DNA from: Ptiloglossa arizonensis
Taxonomy: Eukaryota > Arthropoda > Insecta > Hymenoptera > Colletidae
Assembly: GCF_051014685.1 (NCBI RefSeq)
Contig: NC_135049.1
Location: 30,707,531-30,771,530, forward strand
Reading direction: 5' to 3'
Length of the DNA: 64,000 bases
Below, in pieces: positions 1-13,300 of the stretch. Position numbers and translations under genes: made by a program. Every line of letters begins with the position of its first letter. The first letter of the stretch is position 1. The notes under the pieces were generated by a model. That model made no database searches. It worked only from the letters and a program-made list of their open reading frames with translations, and had not been told where the DNA came from.

Positions 1-168
1 GACTCCAAAGCGATCGATCCTCGCGATGAAAATTCTTACAGATCTTTTCATAATTCTCTCAAGGATACCTAAGAGATGTTTAAACATCGTTTCAATAGTC
101 TCTACTATTTCTCGAATCGAAACTCGGTCGATTCAGACTCCAAAGCGATCGATACTCGCGATGAAAAT
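1..168 (+). repeat. 33-bp direct repeat, two copies 135 bp apart
   Basis: Positions 1-33 and 136-168 are the same 33-base word with a single difference (C against A near base 19). The first copy touches the window edge, so more copies may lie upstream. This looks like a local tandem duplication with a unit of about 135 bp. Confidence 0.75.
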
Positions 169-347
169 CGCGCTTCTCCGTAGACGTTTCGTTCTCCTCG
201 GGAAATCCAATCTTCAAACGGTCCTAAGGGAAATCACTCGGCGCGATCCTCGGCATTGAGGAAACTGTAACAACGCGTTTACGGCGCCGTTTACGACTCT
301 ATAAATCAAGTGGCGCCAAAGTGCGCCGGATCGCTACTCGTTCCACC

Positions 348-382
348 GACGAACGAACGAACGAACGAACGAACGAACGAAA
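348..382 (+). repeat. (CGAA)n microsatellite
   Basis: About eight uninterrupted copies of the tetranucleotide CGAA/GAAC are visible, followed by an imperfect copy. Confidence 0.85.
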
Positions 383-3300
383 GGAACGAACGGCTGAAAA
401 GAAGCCACGATGGGATATTATTTGGTCGCTGACCTATCAAGGCGGCCTGCCGCACCTACCTTATCTATTGCTCTTTTTCGAATGCCCCTCTTTATCGAGT
501 CGAACACCCCTCCTACCATCTACCCCCACCCCGTAACCGCTCGCTGTTTTCTCTCCTTTTTGCTCGGTTGTGGTGCGTTTCGTCTCTTCGTCGGTTGCGT
601 TTCGACGTCTGGAAACTTCTCACTTTTCCGTTTCGTCTCGGTCAGCACGTGCACACGGGACTCGAGGACACCCGGTACACTTTCGCCAAAATTCCACGGG
701 ACTGTCGGGCGTGCTTCTCGAATTTTCTTCGGGCACCTCGTTAGACCGCATTCCAGCCTTTGTGTCCCTCTTTTCCGTCCGCCAGATGCTCGTCGATGCT
801 TCCGTCGTGATCGAGCATGATTTAACGGGTCCTCGGGTTTCGACTGTGACAGCAGAAGGCGACACACCGATCGACCATGGGGAAGAAAGGAGCCGGTTGC
901 ACAACGATTTGGTACTCGAACGAGAAGGGGGACATTCCGAGAGTCCGTTGCCTGGAAAAAACCCGGGAATCTCTTTTTAGTTGCGTTTTCGATGCAACCG
1001 TCGGGAATCTGCGACGATTCCGTGCGTATCTTTTTACGAGCATTTTCGCGAAACCTTGAACATTTCGTAATCTTACGACGTGTACCCATTAAAGGTGCGC
1101 GGTTCCGTTTGTCGTTACGAGACCACGACACCAGACTCGTTCAACGCTACATACGAGTATACCATCGCGATGGCTGAAAATCCTGGCCTAAATTCTTCGA
1201 CGTGCTTCGCGTTGCATCCTCGACGATAGATAAGGACGAACCTGCATTCTTTCGAACCGTAAATCCGTCAAGGGCTCTCGCGTCTCTGGGACACGTTCGT
1301 TCTATAGATTCACCGAAGATAGTCGACGGTAAAGGCGTCAACGATGCTCGAAAAGGGAGATCAATTTTATTTTCCCTATTCGCTGGACGATAATTTTCCT
1401 TACGAAAATATCTTACCACTGTCCTGTAACGAATGGAAATTTTGTACAATTATTTGTATACGTACGCGCTACAAATGAATTACGTCGTGTGCGTATTTAT
1501 CGCGAGCGAGACCAGTTATCTTGTCTTCGGCCATTGAGAAAGGCTCGGTTAACGAGCCAACAACTGTATTTACCATTTTTCTAATCTGGCACAGTAACGA
1601 GTTCGCCCCGTTTAGGAAATAAATTTTCATCAGACGGGCAAACTAGCGGTACGCGTGTCTATCGATAGTTCTCGTACCGATTGACATCGGTATTCGAGGA
1701 AGACGACCCGTAAAATCGATTTTTCGATCCCATTAACCGCGCGCCGTCTCCCCCGCCCTGTTTAAGGGGAACGTACATAAACTGGGACAACGATAACTCG
1801 ATTCTCGGAACGGCAGCGGTAAAAACGCGGTATTTTTTGCCTTCCGTCAGTCCGTACCGCGGGTAAAAACACTTTCCTTCCTTCGAACGCCGCAGACAAG
1901 TTTTTTTTCAATCGTAAAAGTTTCGAGTGACCGACGGGACCATTACAATCCACACGTCCCACTCGTTTTTCCCACGTAACCTTCCATTCATAAAACAGCG
2001 CCCTCTGGTTTCGTACGAAAATGGAATCCGGACGAATCGGCGCCGCGTTCGTCGAGTTCAACGTTGACGATACGGTGTTTCTTTGGAACGCGCGCATCGT
2101 CTACGACAACACGGGGGCTTCTTTGCGAGTTTTCGAGGTTATCGAGAAATCCGAAGAGAAACCTTCCGTCGCGAGACTCGAGAGGAGCAGGAATGCGCGT
2201 ATCGATGTTCGTTGAACAGACTCGCAATGGCGGAGACATCTATAGAGCGTGGGAGGGAGGGGGGAGTACCTTTGTAGAAAAAAAAGACAAGTCGGGAGAT
2301 AATTGTCAAAGGTCAGCGCGTTCGTTCGATCGGTCCGCGTGCCGCGTCGCGATTAAGCGGCTTCGTTAATCGGCCGGTTTCGTGTCGGTCGTTTCCTAGA
2401 ATCCCGTCGAACGACCTGGTTTTCGTTCTTAATTCGAGGCTTCTCTCACGTGCGCTCGAGCTATGCGGAATGCGAGAGTTTCGCGGGGTCGCCGTGACTC
2501 GAGAGGGCGGCGCTGGGATCGCGTCTCTCGTGGCTCGGTCGCGCCACAGCCGGTTAGTTCGACTCCGACCGTCACGCGACGTTTGTCGGTCTACGGCTGG
2601 ATCTACGCACCTTCTCCGTCCTTTGCGCCAGCCGGTAGAGGTTAACCGTACTAACCGTTCGTCGAACGTCGACCGCCGACCAATTTTCGTTGCCCGTCCT
2701 TGTATTTCTTTCGTCGCGAGGGAACACGAACCGATTCGTCCGTGCATCGGTCGCGATCGCGATGGACGTGCACTCGCGTGCGCGCCTTAAGCCAGCGACT
2801 AACGATGACACGTGAAAATCGTCTGTGTTTCGCGCGACCAGTGTCCGACCAGATACGGGAATCGCAACGCGATGCTTCGAGAGGGCGACGGTGTAAGAGT
2901 TCGGTCGAGGTTCTTGAGAAGATAAGGACTATGGTGGGGTGGAGAACACCAGATAAAGAGTAGGCTGGAAGAGGAAGTGTGCCCTCGGTGAACTGTCAAA
3001 TGGTTAGTGTTTCAGCTTACTCCGCTCTGCCTCTTCAAACGCCGTGTTCTTTGCATCGGTATGGAACGAGTGTTTTTGTATACATTGAACGGCGCAAAGG
3101 TTGAAACGAGACGCGAAGAATGTACTTTCGACGCGTGCGTCCCGCGTGTTTACATTTCCAGAACAGTTTTTTTTTCTTCTTTCTTTCTTTCGTCGAGCGT
3201 ACCGAACGCTCGTGTTGACACACAATAAGCGTACGTGGACGCGTATCCCTCGGTTCCGTTGACCACAAGGTTCCATTTACGTAACAGACGTGTTGCGAGA

Positions 3301-4195
3301 CCGCATACCTGCGCATCTTTTTTCCCTGGAACGTGCAAGTCTGCGCCCAAGACGCACATACGTGGAACGGAAAGCATCGCAAAACCTTCGGATGTAGTTT
3401 CGATCAATTTTTCGTACTCGAACGAGCTCCTCCGAAATCGCGACGGTGGTGTATTTTTCTCGACACGTTCCGTGTTGCACGCGACAGGCGGAGTTTCGTT
3501 CCAATTTAAATATACGCGTATACGTTTCGTTCGATACTTTTCGTTCGCGACTCACGATATTTATTTTTTTTCGTCCGGTAAGCGAGGCAATTAACCGTGG
3601 AGCGCGAAAGGTCGACCGCTTTCGAGCAAATTTTCAAGATCCGGGATCAGCTGGTAGATCGACTTCGGGCAATTATTAAAGTCGCACGTGGGTGTAGCGG
3701 TTTGCGTATCCGCCTGATTTCAAGCCGCAACGAGTTTCGCAGTTTGATCGTTTGCGCTCAATTTACCGTACGGTGAACGGTAATACCAATATGCGATGAC
3801 AAATTACTATAACGTGTAGGGTGATTCGAACACGGTTCGAGAAATTTTACTAGCGTATTTCGCAGGGAAAGCTCCCGGTAAGTTTTCGAATATTATTTTC
3901 GGACCACTTTGAACACGTTACCATAATTATCGAGTATTCTTTTAATTACTAAGAAGAGCGTAATATAATATACCGATGTAATTGCGACGCGGAGAAACAC
4001 GATACGGTAGTACGTGCAACAATATAGTATCGTAGCGCAACAGACGCAAGGGCAAATAGTACTCGCGTATTTACTTGGAAAAAATAACCGCAGAATTTCC
4101 GTACGAGAAGATTATCGCCTTTGGAAATACCAAAAATCCGTTTTGGAAGTCGACGAACGCGGTTTCATTGTGAATTTTGTCGATTGTGATTCCAG

Positions 4196-4330
4196 ATGTC
4201 GGAGTTCCCAGTGGAGGGAGGGGAAAACGATGACATGCACACCGTCATGGAGAATTTTCAAAAAAAGAACAACATGGTGACCGGCAGAAGCCATGTCAGC
4301 CATCATCCGCAGGTCACCACGTCGTCGCAG
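4196..4330 (+). CDS. Ect4 (Sarm): SARM first supported coding exon
   Basis: This exon has 45 codons beginning [13 protein letters not shown] and ending at a GTAAAT donor in phase 0. An acceptor (TCCAG) sits immediately before the ATG, so a 5' untranslated exon must lie upstream. The sequence is acidic and then His/Thr-rich, with no known domain. It belongs to the low-complexity N-terminal extension seen in insect Ect4 but not in mammalian SARM1. Confidence 0.75.
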
Positions 4331-7300
4331 GTAAATTTTATGAAATTTTTTTTCGTTTCGCTCGACGCACTCGTATTGGCAGATAAGTTTGTACGAGATT
4401 AGAGAGTAATCCAAGAAGCAAAAAAGAAACAAAAAAACAACACATCGTTTGTAAACATTTGAGCGATAAATCAACGTCGTGCAAAACAAAGTACGATTAT
4501 ATACATATTTACACTCGACTGAAAACCGAACTCAGCTACAGAAACTGAAATTAACGAACACGAAGTGTCGAACCTACGCAGATTATTGCTTCTCGTTTTA
4601 TCGTCGATATAATTCTTTCGTCGTTGTTTCGTTCGTTCGAGGAAACTGTCGGTCGAATTCACGGGAAGGAAATTGGCACGATTCGCGTCGAACCCTTTTG
4701 TTATTATTCGGGGAATTCGCCGTAAACGTGATCACCGTTTTCGAACTTTCTATTTAAAGATCTTGTCAAATTACCTTTATACTCTGCTGTAACTTCTGCG
4801 TCACGTTACTAGAACCGGATCGTCGCGACGTTTCGCCCACACCTGGTGGTTCGAATTTCCTGAACACAGGAGCCACGGATTATTCACCCCCTTCGTGGTT
4901 CCGCAATCGACTTGAGAGAATGTCCAAAATTAAGTCGCGATCGTCATCCTTCGCGGACCTCGTATCCGTTGCGGGTCCCGAGAAAAGAAGTATCATCGTT
5001 CGAAACTATTTTTCAAATTCTATACATTTCTGCTAACAATAGGACAATCTAGCTCTCCTGTACGTTTATTCGTAGCCACGATCGTTACGGTTACAATCGC
5101 GTTTAAAATAGAACGATCTATATCGGGGTGTCGCAAGGAACAAAGAATTCCTGGCAGCTGGTCCCCGTGCAGGTGGAAAACATTGAACTCTCTTGGAATG
5201 ATCTTCGATCACTTTCGAGTCTGGTTCTTGGAAAACGTACGAAAACGTCCGACACCTCCCAATGCTCGTCGAATCGCGTGGGAACGACGAGACGGGTGGA
5301 AAATTCGTTCGAGAATCGAGGAAATCCCCGTTTGGGTCGTTCGTTTAGCGCCCGAGGATCTTGGAGCGCGATCTATCGTCGGAGCCAACCTATTATGCAA
5401 CGATACAGAGTCCACGTGTTTCAGTGCCGCCCACTGATACCCTTATCGTCGTAACATTCTCTTTTAATTACGCCTCGGGCCGTCTTCCATGGATTTGCAA
5501 GTCACTCGGTCACTCGTCTCGTGAAAGCACGGATTCATTCAGTTTCTCGAGTTCTTCCATTCGAGTCAGCGATCTATTCACCGCTTTGTACGACCACCGG
5601 GGAGGAAACGATGCAACGAACGAGTCTTGTCCTTTTCGAAGAAACTGTTCCCAGAAACCTTAACGCGGTTAGATTCTCCGGGATACCAGAGTTCGAGGGC
5701 TCGACTGATCGTGTTCGTAGCTTCTATAAATCTTATCCTCGGATAGTTCGTGATGGATATCCTTATCGAAAGAATAACACGGATCTTCGATCCGAACTCG
5801 AAACACCCCGAGGGTAATGCAGATCCTCCGGATATCATCGTCCGATGTCCTCGATAAGTATTGCGTTCGTAGTTTCCGCAAATCTTGTCGCATCGTGTGA
5901 TTCGAGATCGGTATCGCGATCGAAAGAGCGCACGATCGAAGATCTCCGGCGTTAACTCGAAATATCCCGATTTGGTCCGATCGACGGTAAGCAACAAGGA
6001 AGCCACTTGGTCAACACGTCGGATACATACTTGCTGTGTCGGCCGAAATAATTGAATAATCAAAGATCCTCGTATCCGTGTCTTTACGTAATATCGCCCA
6101 CGTGAATATTTCTTTTTTTTTCTTTCCAGTACGTTTCCGTGACCGAACTTCCATGTTCGTAAACCTTGAGGCGGTAGTCTTCTCAAGGCTTCCTTCCCTG
6201 CCATCGAGAACGTTCGCCTCTCGTCGATCTCGTACGGTTTACGGTGCCACTATTGGTCATCCTTCGGTTTGGATATTTACCAGAAGAGCGTCGATGGCCT
6301 AACCGCGTTCCTTAGGCTCGAATCGATCGAACGAGCCGGCCAGATGGTCACCGAGCCGATTCTTTCCCGGATATTTTTGGAAGATGTTTCCGCCTTTCCT
6401 CCGGTTCTCCGTTTCTCTTGTTCGTTTCGCGAAAGACTTTTCCAGTTAACGCGTCGCGGACATCACAGGAACATTGTCCCTTTCAAGTCGCGGTTTGTTC
6501 TCGGATTCGTTACCGAGTAACGCGCTCTTTGGCTTCCCGTCAAAGAGTTTATTTTCATGCGAGTGTGGACAAAGTTGTCACTGTTTGTCGCGCTCGAATT
6601 GTTTCGTTCTTTTCTCTCTTACGTCACGTCCCCGCTCCCCTCACGTGCCACCGCCGCGGAGTGATTCTCTTCACGGTTGAAAATACATCGCGCGTATAAA
6701 ACGGTTCGAAGTCGATCGTCGTTGATTTTCGTAAAGTAACCACCGTTGGCTCGGTGTCATCGATTATGTTCCACTTTAATAATAACCGACCGGTATTAAT
6801 ATTCGGTCCAACTCTGGCCGACTATTTATAACGTTAGGAATTTTAACGATGCGATTGTTGGAAACATTCTTGTTCCACCGAAGATGGCGTTTCGCGCTAA
6901 GTGACCAGAACAGAGAGAAATATTAGGTTGTTCGGGAAAATGGAGAATATATAATTTAATGAAATGTTTATACGCTCTAAAGGAATCGTGTTTCGTTTTC
7001 ACCGAAAGAAAACGAAATAATTTTCCGAACAACCGAATAATTTAAACGGAAGACGTTTATTCGAAAAAATCGGTTCGATTGGATCTCGGTTGGGTCGAAT
7101 CGATGGTTTCGGACGCGTACAGGGTGGTTCGATTTTGAAACTAATTATCGATCAAAATGTGCAACGATGTTTTCAAAATCGCCGAATACGTCGAGTGTCC
7201 GCTCGGTTTCGTCGCGTGCAATACGCACGAGGAGCAAAATCGATTTTCCATCGAATTTCTCTCGGATCCGCGTTCGAATCGAAACTAGACACTGATCGCC

Positions 7301-10300
7301 GGAGGCGAGATCCGAACAATAGCCAGATAACCGTAAACGAATCGAGAAAACACGTAGAAGGTCGATTACAAAACGCTCAACTCTAAAGTCCAGAGGAACG
7401 TAAATAATAGAAACGGCTTGCGGTTTTTTCGGTGGCGATGTGAAATATTATGTAAACGAAAAATGATGAAAAACCGCCGTGTGGTGTTATTCGCGGGAAA
7501 AACGACGACGAGGGATAGGGGGAGGGACGCGTTCGCGATAGAGCGGCGAGGAGAGTAAGAGACGTATAGACGAGAGGGTGAGTCACGCCACGTGGATTTT
7601 AAATAGAACGTAAACGGCTTTTGACTCTGCAGATGCTGACGACGAACCAGAGCCAGAGCAGCAGCAGCTCGAGCAGGGTGGCCAAATCCTCCCAGAGGAT
7701 TCTTACCTCGTCCTCGTCGAGTGAGATGAAAGCCAGCTCCATGAAGAGCGACCTGAGGGAACTTCAACGCGGTATCTCGGAGATGAAGAACAACATATCG
7801 ACCAACTTCTCGCAACGATTGCGCAGCAGCATGGAGAACCTCGTGGACAGGTGGGTCGTCTCAAACGTCTTGGGTTCGCTAAACCGTGTTCGTCCGTTGT
7901 GAAAACGTTCGCGCGATTCGACAGTGAAATCGGACTATCGGTGTGTTACGAAAACGTAGGAAAAACGTTCGAACCTTTCGCGTGTGCGTCGATATCGCGC
8001 AAGAGTTACGAGATCTCGATACGATTTCGATACACGAGTGAAGGGGAGGCTGCAGATCCGATCCACCGCGACGCGTAATCCCCCGAGTCACGTCCAACAT
8101 TTATTTATAAACGGGTAGTCCGATTTTAGCCGCATCCACCGCGATTATTTTCGCTCTTCGCGCGTCGTTCGCGTCGCGTAAACGCCGGGTACCGAATCGA
8201 GCTCTACCAACGACGTCTGTATTGAATCGAGCCACCGTTTTCCACAGAGACGGGAACGGAACGGAAGAAGGCGACCTCACGGAGCCACTGGTCACGTTTC
8301 CCGATCCCGACACACCGCCACCGGCAACGGGGACCGTCACCTTGACGGGTGGATCACCCTCGCAGCTGAGTTCCTTGAACTCGTTGAACAATCTTCACAA
8401 TATGAGCCCGCCGATCAGTATGTCGAACATGACCAACATGACAAACCTACCCGCTGTACAGGAGACGATGAAGTTCGAGCAGAAGAAGATGACCAGCGCG
8501 TCCAAGACCAAGGTAACTCTCTTCGATTCCCCGAGGTCGAGGATTCTTTTTCAATCGGGACCGTTTCGAGTTCGATTATTAGAGAAAACGGTAACCGGAA
8601 CACGAAGAAAATTACCAGGTACGATCCTGATACTATGAATACGATAACGTATCGATGGTTCGCGGAAGCGATCGAGACGTACCTCGAAATTGTTTCGAGA
8701 AGAAACGAACCGAAGGAAAAATTTCAACCGACTTGGAGAAGAAGTTCTCTCGTAAATATCCTCCCGTCGAAGTTAGAACCGTGTGTAGCGCGTGGTTGAT
8801 TCGTGGCACGATGTTTCAACGATCTCGGGCCTCGAGAGCCCGCGAAAATGCGCTCGGATCACGGTTTCCGTCGCGAGAAACCGCGCGGTACAATTTTAGA
8901 CCGCGGCTCGCTTCCCATTCGATTCTGCGTACGGAATAATCGACGTCGCGTGGAGTTTGCGAACAGTTTGGCGACACGAGACTGCGCAATGTTTGGCCGG
9001 AGGTGCGGTTTCCTCTGGGTAGTCTAGGTCAAGGACTCCGGGACTCTTTGGGTGACTCCTCCGGCCAAACTGGCAGCGAGGCGTCCACAAAGAACGGCGT
9101 CGCGGTACTACGCGTTGTCCTAAACAAATCTCTCTCTCGTCCCACGTGTTCCTTGCCTCGACGTACACCCTTCGAACTCGTTTGTTTTATCTTTTTTTTT
9201 TTTCTTCTTTTTCTCTCTCTCGTAATGTCGCAGCAACGAGGAGCCACTCGTAGCTAATTGTTCGGGAAACGGGCGTTTCTCACGCGACGGGAGACATTAT
9301 TCTCGATGGTTATTTTTACCATCGAATGTCACGCCCTGGTGTCGACAGCTGATCTCTTTCCGCTCGGTTTCTATCTTTAACTTCGCTTCCGCCCGCGGCC
9401 GGCGTTCGAACTTTTCACCGCGTCTCGTTCCGTCAACGGCCAAGGTCAATGTTTCCATTCGGTTTCGAATTTTGAAACGGTAATTCGACGCGTTCCCTCT
9501 GTCGCGATATTTCAAGTAGCGCGCGTTACAAGCGCCGTTCGAGTCGTATTCGACCCACCGGTGAGTCATCCGGGACTCGAACTGGCACTGGCCGAAATAA
9601 TTGGAGGATCACTTTCGATGAAATGGCGTAGAGCGTTCGAGGAACTACTAAGGGTCGCGAGCACCATTGAATTTTAACAAACGCGACTTGTAGATCGATT
9701 TCTGGAAAATCGGAACGTTTCTTCGTAGAGCGTTCGAAATAAACTTGATCGAGCTGCGCGAGCTGTAGAGCTTTCCGCGAACCTTTCGCGATCTTCGATA
9801 CACGAAGTAAAGTTTCCTCGATATCGGTTCGCCTTTCGTTGATTCGATCTCGTTAACCTTTCCCAATTGTGTAAAATTTCAGGTGGTCACGGATGGTTTC
9901 AGCGCCGTGAAGGCGATCGCGAACAGCGCCGAGATGAGAGCTATACAGGCTGGCGACGTCTCGTACAAGGAGCAGAGCGCCGCGACGGCGGCCAGAGCGC
10001 GCGTCGAACTCGACGGTGTGTCGGCGGAGAAAAGGGTCGCCGCGGCAAGGGTGAGTTCCATCGAACATTCCCCGACTGTTTATTAAAACGCTTTCCGAGT
10101 ACGCGAACGCTGGACGAGGCATCGACGATGAATTCTCTCGGTGGAAACGAAACGGAGATATTTGGAACAAAGAGCGTAGCATCCGCGAGAGGATTCGAGG
10201 ATTCGCGCGATCAGCTCGACGAGACCTACCGACCGACCCCTGCTCGTTTATGCGACAAAAGGATCCAAAGGAAGGCGGTGGTGGTGCTCTGGGTGCGGCC

Positions 10301-13300
10301 TAAACTCGACTCGCGTAGAATAGTTTGGCACGAAACTCGGCTCGCTAGCGAAGTATCCTCTAAGGTCATTGACACCGTTGCTTCTCGCCGATAACCATCG
10401 TGGTTCGCGGTCTCGAACAGTCGGAGGTGGACGTTCCGGGACGAACGTCCCCTTTTCGGCGCAACGCGTTCGAGTGTATGCGATTTCAAGGGGACGGGCC
10501 AGTGGAATTTGCTAGAGTTCTCGGAATAGGTGCAAGTGGCAATGCGAAGGACGCGGTATTTACATTGGAACGGGTCGTAGAATTCGATCCAATGGCACGA
10601 GGTCTGGCAAACGTGCGGATCGAAAGAGGTTTTAACCCGTTGAGCGTAGAACGCGCGCAGCTCGTGTTCGATCGGCGACACGGAAGTTATTTTTAACGCG
10701 AGGATGGCCCAATCGAGGGATTTCGATTGAAATGCACCGACCGATGTAATCGACGATAGTGGAGCGGTAAACACCGGCTCCGGGAAGGATTAGTAGAAAT
10801 ACCTACGGGCTTCGGTTGATCGATCGATCCCGCGAGACTCGTTCTCGGAAAACCTTGTTGTCCGTCGACGATAACTCCGAACGGTTCGATCGGCGAGTTC
10901 ACGGAACGGTTCCAGGAATCCCCATGGAAGAGGAGGGCTCGCGAAACTGGGTTATTCGCCCCGTGGAAAGCAACGAACCCGCGAAACGCGGATCACAGGG
11001 ACCCCGTTGTCGATCGCGAAGACAACGGTCCCCTTTTCAAAGGCTACGCACCTATTTACGCGACGTCGGCGTCGCTAAATTTAGCCGTTTTTAACCGGAC
11101 TACGTAGCTTTTGAGTCACCGGGCGAAAATTTTTGAACCGGAGCCAATGACTCTACGTCGCACAATGTTGTTCTCTGTTCCTCGACCTGCCAATGATCGG
11201 CAGCCTGTCTCTTTTGTAACGCCCGAAATCGAACGATTGGGACAGATACGGTTTGCTCGATCGTTCGTAGAAAATCACGGGAGGTCTCGGTTTCTTATTA
11301 TTCTCGATTCGCGAACCTTACCGAAACGCTCCGTTCCGAGAAATCCTAATACTCGAAACCTACGTGTCTTCGCGATCGTTTCTTCCGTATTCTTCTTCGC
11401 GAACCACGCCGAACGAAGCGGAGAAATCGTCTTCGATACGTTGGAAAATCTTCACTCTCTACGCCCGTACATTCGCCGAACGACGAGAAAATTCATTTCG
11501 TAATCGTAAAGAGAACGCTCGATCTCTCGGTCGAGGCTCGTACGTCCGCAAAATTTATTCGCAATGGAAAACACGCGACGTTTTATCGGGTACCACCAGC
11601 TTTGCCCGAGTCTTCGATTAATCTTTTTACCGCTGCCCGTTTTAACGGGTTTCGCGTACGACGAACGTGACAGTCACTGGGAATTTCTTGGGTAAACAGA
11701 CATCGTGAAATGTTAACGCGGACAACGAATTTATCGCGCGTTGGTAGGCTTTTCTACCGTCTAATGGATAATTCGCGTGCCTGCCCTTCGTTTCTAAAGC
11801 CACGCGAAAGGGCAATGGATTTCCCTGGTTTCCGTGAACCGCTCTTCGCGCGAAATCACGTGTTATAATCGCTGGCAAACCCTGACCCGTGCGAAGGCTC
11901 GGTTAGCTCTTTTTTTTCCCCTCGATATCGCGAATCTTCTCACGACATCTAGCTCCGGCGATCGACGAGAGCCAAGCTTCGCGTACATTTTTCACCGTCT
12001 CGTTTCTCCACCGGGAAGTACAAATTGTAACAATATTTCCAAAAGGAATCTCGGAATTTCCAACGGTCGAATGTTTCCACCTCGGTTCGTAGGAAAATCA
12101 ATGCCGGGGGAATACCAATAATTCGAGACCCTGAACTTTGAATCTCGTAATTTCGAGCGGACGAGTTTCCACGTTGGTGTTCGGTCGTGAGAACGAACTC
12201 GTGGAAACGCTCGGAACGGGTCTCGGAACTTGGACGAATTTTGCAATTTCGAGTAACCGATTAAAACCCTCCTCGTTGTCGAAACGCTTCTCGGAATTCG
12301 GTTCACCGACGAATCTAGATCCACGAGACTGTTACGCAACTTCTCGCAACACGATTATTCAGGCTGTTCGATCTAGGAAGGCTTAATCACCGATCGACCG
12401 ACAAACGTTGCCAAAAATTGTGCTCGCGGTAATCGTAGACATTGGCAAAGAACACTCGTTCGAGAATCGTTGTGTACAGTCGAATTCGATGAGTCACGGC
12501 GTGCACGTGCCTGTACGTCCGACGCACATGTGGTTACGATGGAAGCGTGATCGAAAAAAAATCGTTCGCAACGTGCTCTCGGCCAGTTTTCCTTTTTTCT
12601 CCAACGGGTGAAAAAGTAGCGAAGTGTTTAACGATCGATCGTAAAGAAAGAGCGAGAAAATCGGGACCGCCTCGTATTTACAACACGGATCGTAAATCGT
12701 GTATTCGTATAAAGATCTTGAATACCAAACGCGATAGACGAGCAACATTTTCACCGTGACTCGCGATGGATACATCTCGTGGAAACGATTAAAAAAATCT
12801 AACCGTCCGATCGAACGTAAACGTTGGCCATCTTTGGTCCCGGTTCGAGGAGAGATTGGACGAGATGAGAATTGATTCCAGCGAAACGTCCTTGGATGTC
12901 GAACGCTCGCATTCCACCCACGCTAAAGACGTTGTTCCGTTTCCACGGGGTGGTCTGAGTCATGGGGTGGGTAGAAGGGACGTAACCACCGGCAACCGGT
13001 CGGTCGATATCACCTCGAGGGCAAACCAGTGTGTTCCTGGCGCCGATAGACGACGGTTCGGGCGCGTCGATGGGCCAGCAACTGTCCAGCCTCGCTCGGG
13101 GACTCTTTCCCATCCTGAGGCCCAGGAGCAACGTCGAGCGGCGAAAAATCATGGCGAACGAGAACATCGACAACCAAACTTCGAAAATGGTACAACGAAA
13201 CCACAGCTGAGTTAAAGACTCGTACGAGAAATGTCACGGTTACAGTGTCGGTGCGATCGATCGTGTCTCAGGGAAACACGAAACACAATCTGCGTTAAAA

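Larger units (their letters stand above)
1..4195. other. 5' flank of the SARM gene, no gene recognised
   Basis: This GC- and CpG-rich stretch lies upstream of the first SARM coding exon I can support. It has many short open frames on both strands, but none shows a recognisable domain or a splice-consistent exon chain. It must contain the promoter and 5' untranslated exon(s) of SARM, because the first coding exon at 4196 begins directly after a splice acceptor. A TATAAAT at about 305 is a possible core promoter but cannot be assigned. Confidence 0.5.
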